Source: Pseudomonas guariconensis (GTDB lineage Bacteria > Pseudomonadota > Gammaproteobacteria > Pseudomonadales > Pseudomonadaceae). Taken from it: a stretch of 64,000 nucleotides of DNA. A program made the translations under genes and the position numbers. The stretch is taken from assembly GCF_024127895.1 (NCBI RefSeq), contig NZ_JAMYBK010000008.1, forward strand, positions 1 to 64,000, given 5' to 3'. Shown piece by piece: positions 25,604-34,296 of this stretch (position 1 is the first letter of the stretch; each line of letters starts with the position of its first letter). The notes under the pieces are model-generated. The model saw nothing but the letters and a program-made list of their open reading frames with translations. It ran no database searches and had not been told where the DNA came from.

Positions 25604-27342
25604 GGCGTCTCCTGGCCAGGGGGCAGCAGGCTGACCACGCAGCTGTACGCGGGCAGGGTGGTGGCGAGGTGCGCGGTGTCGCTGCTGTCGAACAGGCAGC
25701 GTTCGAGCGCGGGCAGTGCCACAGGTTGCGCTTCGGCGCCCAGGTTCAGGTCGATGCGCAGTTCGCTGCCATCGCCCAGGCGCCAGCGCGCGGTCAGTGC
25801 CCGCTCGCCCAGTACCTCGGCACCGAGGGCACGGCTGCCGGGCAGGTGCGGGACGACATGGCGACGGCGCAGTGCCAGCAGGCGCTGGTACAAGCCGTGC
25901 CAGCCGGCCAGCACGTCCTGGGCGTCGAGGCGTGAGGCTTCGAAGGTGTCCGCGGCGTTAGGGTCGGGAATCCGCGCGCGCTGCTGCGGGTCGGCGAAGG
26001 CGGTGAAATGGGCGAATTCGTTGCGGCGGCCTTCGCGCACGGCGTCGGCCAGCTCGTCGTGGTGGTCGGTGAAGAACAGAAAAGGCCGCCGGCTGCCTTC
26101 CTCGTCGCCCATGAACAGCAGCGGGATCATCGGCGCCAGCAGCAACAGGCCGGTGGCCGCGCGCAGGGCCGGGGGCGGGCAGAGGCGGCTCAGGCGCTCG
26201 CCCAGGGCGCGGTTGCCGATCTGGTCGTGGTTCTGCAGGAACAGCACGAAGGCGCTCGGCGCCAGGTGCCCACTGGGTTCGCCCCGGGGGATGCCGTGGC
26301 GGTTGGCCTGGCCCTGGAAGGCGAAGCCCTCGGCCAGGCAACGGGCCAGCTTGGCGATCGGGCGGTCCTGGTAGTCCTGGTAATAGCCTTCGGTCTCGCC
26401 GGTCAGCAGCACGTGCAGGGCGTTGTGGCCATCGTCGTTCCACTGCGCATCGAAACCCTGTTCCAGCAACGCGGCTTGGTTGTGCTCGTTCTCCAGCACC
26501 AGCCAGACCTGGCGGCCAGGCGCCACGGCGGCGCGTACCCGCCTGGCCAGCTCGACGAGGAAGTCGGGCTGGTCGATGGCATGTACCGCGTCCAGGCGCA
26601 GGCCGTCGAAGCGGTAGTCGCACAGCCACATCAGGGCGTTCTGGATGAAGAACTCGCGCACTTCGGCGCGGCGAAAATCGATGGCGGCGCCCCAGGGGGT
26701 CTGCCGGTCTTCGCGCAAGAAGTGGCTGGCGTACTGGTGCAGGTAATTGCCGTCGGGGCCGAAGTGGTTGTAGACCACGTCGAGCATCACCATCAGGCCA
26801 TGGCCGTGGGCCTCGTCGATCAGTTGGCAGAGCGCTTCGGGGCTGCCGTAGCTGTGTTGCGGGGCGAACGGCAGTACGCTGTCGTAGCCCCAGTTGCGCT
26901 CGCCGGGGAACTGCCCCACGGGCATCAGCTCGATGGCCGTGATGCCGAGTTCGGCCAGGCGCGGCAGCTGCCGGGCGACCCCGGCGTAACCGCCCAGCAG
27001 GCCGACGTGCAGCTCCTGAATCACCGCCTCGGGCCAGGGCCGGCCTTGCCAAGGGTGGCGCCAGGGGTAGCTGCCCAGGTCCAGCACCTGGCTGGGCCCG
27101 TGCACGCCCTCGGGCTGCAGGCGCGAGGCCGGGTCGGGCACCTCCAGTTGTTCATCGATGCGATAGCGATAGCGGTCGCCGGCCCGGCACGGGGCGATGG
27201 CGGCGAACCAGCCATCGCCCTCGGGCAACAGTTCGATCGGTGGTTGTCGTTCCAGTTGCAAGCTCACGCTGCGCGCATCCGGCGCCCAGAGGGCGAAGCG
27301 CGCCGACGTGGCGTCCAGCAGGTGTGCGCCATGCCTGTGCAT
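25600..27342 (-). CDS. treZ: Malto-oligosyltrehalose trehalohydrolase TreZ
   Basis: The 580-residue GH13 protein hydrolyses maltooligosyl trehalose to free trehalose and a shortened dextrin. An N-terminal CBM48-like domain (FALWAPDARSVSLQLE) precedes the barrel. DGLRLDAVHAIDQPDF carries the nucleophile and VWLVLENEHNQAALL the acid/base Glu; PLLFMGDEEGS is the conserved late motif of TreZ. The start at 27342 leaves a 15-nt gap after glgA. With treY this gives a complete TreYZ route to trehalose. Confidence 0.96.
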   Translation of the reverse strand: MHRHGAHLLDATSARFALWAPDARSVSLQLERQPPIELLPEGDGWFAAIAPCRAGDRYRYRIDEQLEVPDPASRLQPEGVHGPSQVLDLGSYPWRHPWQGRPWPEAVIQELHVGLLGGYAGVARQLPRLAELGITAIELMPVGQFPGERNWGYDSVLPFAPQHSYGSPEALCQLIDEAHGHGLMVMLDVVYNHFGPDGNYLHQYASHFLREDRQTPWGAAIDFRRAEVREFFIQNALMWLCDYRFDGLRLDAVHAIDQPDFLVELARRVRAAVAPGRQVWLVLENEHNQAALLEQGFDAQWNDDGHNALHVLLTGETEGYYQDYQDRPIAKLARCLAEGFAFQGQANRHGIPRGEPSGHLAPSAFVLFLQNHDQIGNRALGERLSRLCPPPALRAATGLLLLAPMIPLLFMGDEEGSRRPFLFFTDHHDELADAVREGRRNEFAHFTAFADPQQRARIPDPNAADTFEASRLDAQDVLAGWHGLYQRLLALRRRHVVPHLPGSRALGAEVLGERALTARWRLGDGSELRIDLNLGAEAQPVALPALERCLFDSSDTAHLATTLPAYSCVVSLLPPGQETP

Positions 27343-27357
27343 CTTCGACCCCCTTGC

Positions 27358-28917
27358 TCAGTAGTGGCTGACGTGCGCCTGGCAGACCAGCTCCTCGTAC
27401 AGCTGGGCGTAGGGTTCCACCGCCTGGCACCAGTTGAACGGCTGGGTCATGGCCAGGCAGCGCATGGCGTTGAGCAGGTCCTTCTTGCCATAGACATAGA
27501 AGGCACGACCTAGCGCCTCGCGGTAGCTGTCCACGGTCGACTCGTCGAACAGAAAGCCGGTGACGCCATTCTCGATGGTGTCCGCCAGCCCGCCGGTGTT
27601 GCGCGCCACCGGCAGCGAGCCGAAGCGCTGCGCGTACATCTGGCTCAGGCCGCAGGGCTCGTAGCGCGACGGCATGAGCAGGAAGTCGCTGCCGGCGAAC
27701 ATGCGCCGGGCGTCGGTCTCGTTGAAACCGATGCGCACGCCGATGCGGCCCGGGTAGCGTAGGGCCAGCTCGCGCATAGCCTGTTCTTCCTCCGGCTCGC
27801 CACGGCCGATGATGGCGATCTGGCCGCCCTGGCTGACGATGTAGTCGGCCACGCCCAGGGTCAGGTCCAGGCCCTTCTGGTAGACCAGGCGCGAGACCAC
27901 GGCGAACAACGGGCCGTCGCAGGCGTCGAGCTGGAACAGCTCGCGCACCTCGTCGGCGTTGCGCGCCTTGCCATCCCAGTCATTGATGCTGAAGTTGTGG
28001 AGCAGGTGCTTGTCGGTGGCCGAGTCCCAGCTTTCATCGATGCCGTTGGGGATACCGCTGAGCAGCTCTTGTTGGGCCTTGCTGGCAAGGAAGCCGTCGA
28101 GGCCGCAGCCGAATTCCGGGGTGGTGATCTCCCGGGCGTAGGTGGCGCTCACCGTGGTGATGTGGCTGGAGTAGGCAAGGCCTGCCTTGAGGAACGAGAG
28201 CTTGCCGTAGAACTCCATGCCTTCCTGCTGCAGGGCGTGGTCGGGGATCGCCAGTTCCGGGCAGCAGCCACGGCTGAACACGCCCTGGTAGGCCAGGTTG
28301 TGGATGGTGAACAGGGTCGGGGTGTTCAGCCCGCGCCAGTGCATGTAGGCCGGGGCCAGGCCAGCCGGCCAGTCATGGGCGTGGACCAGGTCCGGGCGCC
28401 AGTGGGCCATGCCTTCGCCGGCGGCGATCTCCGCGGCGGCGAGCCCCAGGCGGGCGAAGCGGATGTGGTTGTCGGGCCAGTCGCGGCCATTGTCGGCGCC
28501 GTAGGGGGTGCCGTCGCGCTGGTACAGCTGCGGGCAGATCAGCACGTAGATGACCAGGCCGTCGGCCAGGTCCATGCGGCCGATCCGGCAAGGCGGCAGG
28601 GCCGCGTGGCCACCCAGTTCGCCGACGATATGGATGGGGTTGTCGCTCTCGACCACCTGGCGGTAGCCGGGGATCAGCAGGCGCACATCGTGCAGGTGGG
28701 CCAGTGCCCGTGGCAGGGCAGCGGACACGTCACCCAGGCCGCCGGTCTTGACCAGGTCGGCGATCTCGGAGGTGACGAACAGGATCTTGCGCTTGTGCGG
28801 GTTGTGGCGGCGCTGGGCGCCGGGTGCCTTGGCTGTCGGGGCGAAGTCCGGCGAGAGCGGTTCGCGATTGTCCGGGTTGAATGCATCTACGTGAGGTTCG
28901 ACAGCGGCACTGATCAT
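27358..28917 (-). CDS. glgA: Glycogen synthase GlgA
   Basis: The 519-residue GT5 glycosyltransferase begins with about 35 non-conserved residues, then KILFVTSEIADLVKTGGLGD, which contains the KTGGL ADP-glucose-binding motif. HDWPAGLAPAYMHW, TIHNLAYQGVFSRGC and PSRYEPCGLSQMYAQRFGSL (donor-binding C-terminal domain) are present. It elongates alpha-1,4-glucan; in pseudomonads GlgA also feeds the GlgE route by making maltose-1-phosphate, a point known for the genus and not shown here. GlgC, GlgB, GlgE and TreS are not in the window. It is the first gene of the operon; GGAGA lies 5 nt before the ATG. Confidence 0.96.
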   Translation of the reverse strand: MISAAVEPHVDAFNPDNREPLSPDFAPTAKAPGAQRRHNPHKRKILFVTSEIADLVKTGGLGDVSAALPRALAHLHDVRLLIPGYRQVVESDNPIHIVGELGGHAALPPCRIGRMDLADGLVIYVLICPQLYQRDGTPYGADNGRDWPDNHIRFARLGLAAAEIAAGEGMAHWRPDLVHAHDWPAGLAPAYMHWRGLNTPTLFTIHNLAYQGVFSRGCCPELAIPDHALQQEGMEFYGKLSFLKAGLAYSSHITTVSATYAREITTPEFGCGLDGFLASKAQQELLSGIPNGIDESWDSATDKHLLHNFSINDWDGKARNADEVRELFQLDACDGPLFAVVSRLVYQKGLDLTLGVADYIVSQGGQIAIIGRGEPEEEQAMRELALRYPGRIGVRIGFNETDARRMFAGSDFLLMPSRYEPCGLSQMYAQRFGSLPVARNTGGLADTIENGVTGFLFDESTVDSYREALGRAFYVYGKKDLLNAMRCLAMTQPFNWCQAVEPYAQLYEELVCQAHVSHY

Positions 28918-29326
28918 ACTTCTCTCCGTCCCTTGTGTCGGGTGCTTGCACCCGTTGCGTTATGTCGTGTTGGTTCTCTCTGGCTCGTTCGTATCGTGTA
29001 GTGCGGTCCATGCCCCTTGGGTCGTGCGCGCAGGCACCATGCGATCGGCATTCCGGCCGAAGGCGAATGGACTGGTTGGGGTCGGTGGGCCTAGGCTGGG
29101 AGGTCCCGTTGCACTGGCCTACTTAGTTCCTGACCTGCCGGTGTGCGGGAAAGTTTCGACTTTTTTCCGTCGCGTTTTCCGAGCGGTTCGGCGGGCAGAA
29201 TCCTGAGTGTAGGAGAGCTGGCGGTGGAAATGTGACCCGCTGGTCACTTTTGTTCGGGCCGCAGATCGCGCAAACGTTGGCGGGTTGTCACAAGATGTGA
29301 AAGCTTGATTCAAGCTTGCGGGGATG
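28918..29326. promoter_or_regulatory. Palindrome-rich gap upstream of glgA
   Basis: About 400 nt without a gene, part of a 501-nt gap. Perfect palindromes: CGGGTGCTTGCACCCG at 28939-28954, 22 nt upstream of the glgA ATG in its leader; GTGACCCGCTGGTCAC at 29232-29247; TCACAAGATGTGA at 29288-29300; and AAGCTTGATTCAAGCTT at 29301-29317. Around 29156-29175 lies a T-rich tract. The clustering of four symmetrical sites suggests regulator binding; no regulator can be assigned. Confidence 0.45.
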
Positions 29327-29413
29327 CTGTGGGAGCGGGCTTGCCCGCGAAGAAGGCACCGGGGTGGATGGCACGGGCTTCGCCCGTGTTCGCGGGCAAG
29401 CCCGCTCCCACAG
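29327..29413. repeat. REP pair (GCGGGCTTGCCCGC type), perfect inverted arms
   Basis: The two ends (29327-29351 and 29389-29413) are perfect reverse complements over 25 nt with the core GGGAGCGGGCTTGCCCGC. The 37-nt centre contains a third small hairpin CACGGGCttcGCCCGTG. It lies directly after the stop codon of the 55-residue gene. Confidence 0.85.
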
Positions 29414-29418
29414 GTTTC

Positions 29419-29586
29419 TCAGTGGCTCAGGGGCTTGTCGCCCGAGCGGGCCTGCTCCAGCAGCAGGTTCAGTTGCGCGACCTGCTGGCGCAGCTGGTCG
29501 CGTTCGTCCTTCAGGCGGCGCAGCTCGTCACGACGCACAGTGACATAGAGGGTCTGGGTTGGAGTGGCAGGCATCAAGGTCCCCAT
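29419..29586 (-). CDS. Hypothetical 55-residue coiled-coil protein
   Basis: The product begins MGTLMPATPTQTLYVTVRRD and is followed by a heptad-rich segment (ELRRLKDERDQLRQQVAQLN) that would form one coiled coil of about 30 residues. No signal peptide or membrane segment. The ATG at 29586 has GAGG 7 nt upstream; an ATG four codons later is also possible. It is divergent from gnd, separated by 201 nt. Unknown function; the basic TVRRDELRRL start resembles small DNA-associated or dimerisation peptides, but this is not evidence of function. Confidence 0.55.
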   Translation of the reverse strand: MGTLMPATPTQTLYVTVRRDELRRLKDERDQLRQQVAQLNLLLEQARSGDKPLSH

Positions 29587-29787
29587 GAACACACCTCGCA
29601 GTTTGGGCTGGTGACAGTGGTAAGCGTAGTCGCTCGCGGCGCGCATTCTGAATTCTTTCGCCGTGCAAGGGAACTTTTTTGTTTATCGTTGTCAGCCCGT
29701 TCGTCGCTGAACCCTCGGACGACGCACTGGACTAACCTGAAAACCTGAACCGCCTTGTCATCTATTTCGTAAGGGGAGCATCGGCAC

Positions 29788-30768
29788 ATGCAACTGGGAA
29801 TCGTCGGGCTGGGCCGCATGGGCGGCAACATCGCAAGACGGCTGATGCGCGCAGGGCATCGCACCGTGGTCCACGACCGCAACCGTGACGCGGTGAGCGC
29901 ACTGGAAGGCGAGGGCGCCCAAGGGGCCCATGACCTCGGTGCCCTGGTCCAGAAACTCAAGGCACCGCGGGCGGTGTGGGTGATGCTGCCGGCCGGCGCA
30001 CCGACCGAGCAGACCATCGCCCAGCTGGCCGAACTGCTGGAGCCGGGCGATGCGATCATCGACGGTGGCAACACCTTCTATAAGGACGACATGCGCCGCG
30101 CCGCCGAACTGGCCGGGCGCGGCCTGCACTACCTGGACGTCGGCACCTCCGGTGGCGTCTGGGGCCTGGACCGTGGCTACTGCATGATGATCGGTGGCGA
30201 GAAAGACGTGTTCGAGCGCCTGGAGCCGCTGTTCAAGGCCCTTGCCCCCGGCGTTGGCGACATCCCCCGCACCCAGGGCCGCGAGGGCGAGCATGGGCGC
30301 GCCGAGCACGGCTATATCCATGCCGGCCCCGCCGGGGCCGGGCACTACGTGAAGATGGTGCACAACGGCATCGAGTACGGCCTGATGCAAGCCTACGCCG
30401 AAGGCTTCGACCTGCTGCGCAGCAAGGGCGGTAGCGAGCTACCCGAGGACCAGCGCTTCGACCTGGACCTGGCCGAGATCGCCGAAGTCTGGCGCCGTGG
30501 CAGCGTGGTCACCTCCTGGCTGCTGGACCTGACCGCCGACGCCTTGGTGGCCGACCCACAACTGGCCAGTTTCAGCGGCTCGGTGTCCGACAGTGGCGAA
30601 GGGCGCTGGACCATCGACGCTGCCGTCGAGCAGGCCGTGCCGGTACCGGTGCTGTCCAGCGCGCTGTTCGCCCGCTTCCGTTCGCGCCAGCAGCAGGGCA
30701 CCTATGGCGACAAGATCCTCTCGGCCATGCGCCTGGGCTTCGGCGGCCACGTCGAGAAGCGCGAATGA
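29788..30768 (+). CDS. gnd: 6-phosphogluconate dehydrogenase, decarboxylating (short form)
   Basis: The 326-residue protein starts with the Rossmann motif [20 protein letters not shown], then [19 protein letters not shown] and [20 protein letters not shown], the substrate site of 6PGDH. It converts 6-phosphogluconate to ribulose-5-phosphate. It is the short class (about 300-330 residues) lacking the C-terminal extension of the enterobacterial enzyme (about 470). After the second strand the sequence is TVVHDRNRD: an acidic residue here often means NAD preference, so coenzyme use should not be assumed to be NADP. Overlaps zwf by 4 nt. In P. putida this gene is also called gntZ. Confidence 0.95.
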   Translation: MQLGIVGLGRMGGNIARRLMRAGHRTVVHDRNRDAVSALEGEGAQGAHDLGALVQKLKAPRAVWVMLPAGAPTEQTIAQLAELLEPGDAIIDGGNTFYKDDMRRAAELAGRGLHYLDVGTSGGVWGLDRGYCMMIGGEKDVFERLEPLFKALAPGVGDIPRTQGREGEHGRAEHGYIHAGPAGAGHYVKMVHNGIEYGLMQAYAEGFDLLRSKGGSELPEDQRFDLDLAEIAEVWRRGSVVTSWLLDLTADALVADPQLASFSGSVSDSGEGRWTIDAAVEQAVPVPVLSSALFARFRSRQQQGTYGDKILSAMRLGFGGHVEKRE

Positions 30769-32273
30769 ACGCACACAACGGCAGCTCCGCCGCGCCGCCT
30801 TGCACGCTGTTTCTGTTCGGTGCCAACGGCGACCTGGTCAAGCGCCTGCTGATGCCGGCGCTGTACAACCTGAGCCGCGACGGCCTGCTGGACCGCAACC
30901 TGCGCATCGTTGGCGTCGACCACAACAGTGCGACCGCCGAGACATTCGCCGAGCGCCTGCATGCCTTCATGGTCGAGCGCGACAAGGGTGGCGAGGGCGT
31001 CGGCAAGTGCCTGGACGAGAAGGTCTGGGCGCGCCTGGCCAAGCGCCTGGACTACCAGACCGGCGACTTCCTGGACCCGGCCACCTATGCCGCGATCGCC
31101 CGGCGCATCGCCAAGACCAGCCACGGCAATGCCATCTTCTACCTGGCCACCTCGCCACGCTTCTTCCCTGAAGTGGCCCAGCGCCTGGGTGACGCGGGCC
31201 TGCTCGACGAGTCCCACGGCGGCTTTCGCCGGGTGGTGGTGGAAAAGCCCTTCGGCACCGACCTGGCCAGCGCCGAGACCCTCAACGCCTGCCTGCTGGG
31301 GGTGATGAGCGAGCGGCAGATCTACCGGATCGACCACTACCTGGGCAAGGAGACGGTGCAGAACATCCTGGTCAGCCGCTTCTCCAACGGCCTGTTCGAA
31401 TCGTTCTGGAACAACCACTACATCGACCATGTGCAGATCACTGCCGCCGAGACAGTCGGCGTCGAGACCCGAGGCGCCTTCTACGACCACACCGGCGCCC
31501 TGCGTGACATGGTGCCCAACCACCTGTTCCAGCTGCTGGCCATGGTCGCCATGGAGCCGCCGGCCGCCTTCGCCGCCGATGCCGTGCGCAGCGAAAAGGC
31601 CAAGGTGATCGGCGCCATCCGCCCCTGGTCGCAGAAGCTGGCCCTCAAGCACTCGGTGCGCGGCCAGTACGTGGCTGGCAAGCAGGGCCGCAAGCGCCTG
31701 CCCGGCTATCGCCAGGAGGCCAATGTCGACCCCGCGAGCCGTACCGAGACCTACGTCGCCCTCAAGGTGATGATCGACAACTGGCGTTGGGCTGGCGTGC
31801 CGTTCTACCTGCGCACCGGCAAGCGCATGAGCGTGCGCGATACCGAGATCGCCATCTGCTTCAAGCCCGCGCCCTATGCGCAGTTTCGCGAGTCCGAGCT
31901 GGAGCGGCCCAAGCCCAACTACCTGAAGATCCAGATCCAGCCCAACGAAGGCATGTGGTTCGACCTGCAGGCCAAGCGGCCCGGCCCGGAACTGGTGATG
32001 GAGAACGTCGAGCTGGGGTTCGCCTACAAGGACTTCTTCAAGATGACCCCGGCGACCGGCTACGAGACCCTGATCTACGATTGCCTTACCGGCGACCAGA
32101 CCCTGTTCCAGCGCGCCGACAACATCGAGAACGGCTGGCGCGCCGTGCAGCCGTTCCTCGACGCCTGGGCCCATGGCGGGGAGGTCCACGAATACCCCGC
32201 AGGCCAGGACGGCCCCGAGGCGGGCAACGAGCTGCTGGCCCGCGACAAGCGCGAGTGGCATCCCTTGGGGTGA
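30765..32273 (+). CDS. zwf: Glucose-6-phosphate 1-dehydrogenase
   Basis: The 502-residue protein oxidises glucose-6-phosphate to 6-phosphogluconolactone. The N-terminal nucleotide site reads [20 protein letters not shown] (GASGD is more usual), and the substrate/catalytic motif [20 protein letters not shown] is intact. Pseudomonads carry several Zwf isozymes; this one is coupled to gnd by a 4-nt overlap and not to pgl/eda, so it is the pentose-phosphate-linked copy. It ends about 110 nt before the GH15 gene. Confidence 0.96.
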   Translation: MNAHNGSSAAPPCTLFLFGANGDLVKRLLMPALYNLSRDGLLDRNLRIVGVDHNSATAETFAERLHAFMVERDKGGEGVGKCLDEKVWARLAKRLDYQTGDFLDPATYAAIARRIAKTSHGNAIFYLATSPRFFPEVAQRLGDAGLLDESHGGFRRVVVEKPFGTDLASAETLNACLLGVMSERQIYRIDHYLGKETVQNILVSRFSNGLFESFWNNHYIDHVQITAAETVGVETRGAFYDHTGALRDMVPNHLFQLLAMVAMEPPAAFAADAVRSEKAKVIGAIRPWSQKLALKHSVRGQYVAGKQGRKRLPGYRQEANVDPASRTETYVALKVMIDNWRWAGVPFYLRTGKRMSVRDTEIAICFKPAPYAQFRESELERPKPNYLKIQIQPNEGMWFDLQAKRPGPELVMENVELGFAYKDFFKMTPATGYETLIYDCLTGDQTLFQRADNIENGWRAVQPFLDAWAHGGEVHEYPAGQDGPEAGNELLARDKREWHPLG

Positions 32274-32288
32274 CGCGGTGCTGGCACC

Positions 32289-32320
32289 GGCCATTCGCGG
32301 GCAAACCCGCGCCCAGGGGC
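32289..32320. repeat. Degenerate REP element
   Basis: CATTCGCGGGCAAACCCGCG followed by CCCAGGGGCC resembles the REP core but with several changes. It lies between zwf and the GH15 gene. Confidence 0.55.
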
Positions 32321-32382
32321 CGAGTCGATCGCCGATGAGCCCGGGAGCGGCCTGTCATCCGCAGTGCAACAGAGGAGGCGCC

Positions 32383-34179
32383 ATGCCAGCCCCGATCGAA
32401 GACTACGCCCTGCTGGGCAATTGCCGCAGCGCCGCCCTGGTCAGCCGCGACGGCTCCCTCGACTGGCTCTGCCTGCCACGCTTCGACGCCCCCGCCGTGT
32501 TCGCCGCCCTGCTCGGCAACGAGGAAAACGGTCGCTGGCGCCTGGCCCCCAGCGACCCTGTGGAAGCCACCCAGCGTCGCTACCTCGATGACACCCTGGT
32601 GCTCGAAACCACCTACATCACCGCCACCGGCCGCGCCCGGGTCATCGACTGCATGCCCCTGGGCGAGCACAACGCCGTGGTGCGCATCGTCGAAGGCCTG
32701 GCCGGCGAAACCGCCTTCGAGATGGACCTGGTGCTGCGCTTCGACTACGGCCGTAGCGTCCCCTGGGTGGAAAAGCTCGACCCCTTGACCCTCAGCGCGG
32801 TCGCCGGCCCCGACCGCCTGATTCTGCGCAGCACCGAGGCCGTGCACTCTCGCGATCACCACAGCGTCAGCCGCTTTCGCGTGTGCGCCGGCGAGCGCCA
32901 GGTCTTCAGCCTGCGCCACCAGCCTTCGCACCTGCCCCCGCAACCTGACTTCGACATCGACCAGGCCCTGGAGCGCAGCATCAGCCAATGGCAGGCCTTC
33001 GCCGCGCGCTGCCCGGACGTCGGCCCCTGGACGTCGCTGGTGCGCCGCTCCCTGTTGACCCTCAAGGCCCTGACCTACGCCCCCACCGGTGGCATCGTCG
33101 CCGCCGCCACCACTTCGCTGCCCGAGCGCGTCGGCGGCGAGCGCAACTGGGACTACCGCTACTGCTGGCTGCGCGACGCCACCATGACCTTGCTGGCCTT
33201 GATGAACCTGGGCTACTTCGACGAGGCCCAGGCCTGGCGCGAATGGCTGCTGCGCTCGGTGGCCGGCAACCCCGAGCAGATGCAGATCATGTATGGCTTG
33301 GCAGGCGAGCGGGACCTGCACGAGTTCACCTTGCCCTGGCTGGCCGGCTACGAGCACTCCCAGCCGGTGCGTGTCGGCAATGCCGCCGCGCAGCAGTTGC
33401 AGCTGGATATCTATGGCGAGCTGGCCGACGCCATGACCCAGGCTATCCGTGGCGGCCTGCCACGCCACCCGCGCAGCTCCGCCATCGCCCGGCTGATCCT
33501 GCCGTACCTGGAGAAGATCTGGCGCGAGCCTGACGAAGGCATCTGGGAGGTGCGCGGCGGGCGCCAGCACTTCGTGCATTCCAAGGTCATGGCCTGGGTC
33601 GCGTTCGACCGTGCGGCGAGCCTGTCGGACACCACCGAAGAAGACCGCGAGCGTGGACGGCACTATCGCCAGGTGGCGAACGAGATCCACCGGGACGTCT
33701 GCCAGCAGGGGCTGGACCCAAGCCGCCAGTGTTTCGTCCAGGCCTACGGCTCGAGCGAGGTGGATGCCAGCCTCCTGCAGATCGCCCTGACCGGTTTCCT
33801 GCCGGCCGATGACCCGCGTTTCCTGCGGACCCTCGAACAGATCGAGCGACGCCTGCTGCGCAACGGCCTGTTGCTGCGCTACGACAGCGACCGTTGCAGC
33901 GACGGGCTGACGCCTGGGGAGGGGACTTTCCTGGTCTGCTCGTTCTGGTTGGCGGACGTCTACGTGCTGCTCGGGCGGCATGCGCAGGCGCAGGCGTTGT
34001 ACGAGCGGCTGACTGGGTTGTGCAATGACGTGGGCTTGCTGGCCGAGCAGTACGATCCCTTGGGCAAGCGCATGCTGGGCAACTTCCCGCAGGCGTTCAG
34101 TCACATCGGCATCATCAATACCGCGTTGAACCTGCACCGGGCGCAGTGTCCGGTGCGAGACCGGGCCAGTTGCGGTTGA
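32383..34179 (+). CDS. Glycoside hydrolase family 15 protein (glucoamylase/trehalase type)
   Basis: The 598-residue protein starts MPAPIEDYALLGNCRSAALV with a GAGGAG site 6 nt upstream. It has an N-terminal beta-sandwich (1-230) typical of bacterial GH15 and an (alpha/alpha)6 barrel. Catalytic-region motifs are GGERNWDYRYCWLRDATMTL, the IWEVRGGRQHFVHSKVMAWV segment and GEGTFLVCSFWLADVY, which carries the C-terminal catalytic Glu. GH15 members of this layout are glucoamylases or alpha,alpha-trehalases; sequence alone does not decide. Position near treYZ and beside zwf fits release of glucose for the pentose phosphate route. The in-frame extension to 32173 overlaps zwf and is rejected. Confidence 0.88.
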   Translation: MPAPIEDYALLGNCRSAALVSRDGSLDWLCLPRFDAPAVFAALLGNEENGRWRLAPSDPVEATQRRYLDDTLVLETTYITATGRARVIDCMPLGEHNAVVRIVEGLAGETAFEMDLVLRFDYGRSVPWVEKLDPLTLSAVAGPDRLILRSTEAVHSRDHHSVSRFRVCAGERQVFSLRHQPSHLPPQPDFDIDQALERSISQWQAFAARCPDVGPWTSLVRRSLLTLKALTYAPTGGIVAAATTSLPERVGGERNWDYRYCWLRDATMTLLALMNLGYFDEAQAWREWLLRSVAGNPEQMQIMYGLAGERDLHEFTLPWLAGYEHSQPVRVGNAAAQQLQLDIYGELADAMTQAIRGGLPRHPRSSAIARLILPYLEKIWREPDEGIWEVRGGRQHFVHSKVMAWVAFDRAASLSDTTEEDRERGRHYRQVANEIHRDVCQQGLDPSRQCFVQAYGSSEVDASLLQIALTGFLPADDPRFLRTLEQIERRLLRNGLLLRYDSDRCSDGLTPGEGTFLVCSFWLADVYVLLGRHAQAQALYERLTGLCNDVGLLAEQYDPLGKRMLGNFPQAFSHIGIINTALNLHRAQCPVRDRASCG

Positions 34180-34296
34180 GCCCGGTAATCCTCTGGGGCG
34201 CGAAGCGGCCGCAATTGGCATCACGCTTGGCTTAGCGGGACAGCATCAGGATAATGGCGGCCATTTCGTTCTGCTCGCTCTCTCTGGTGCCCCCGC

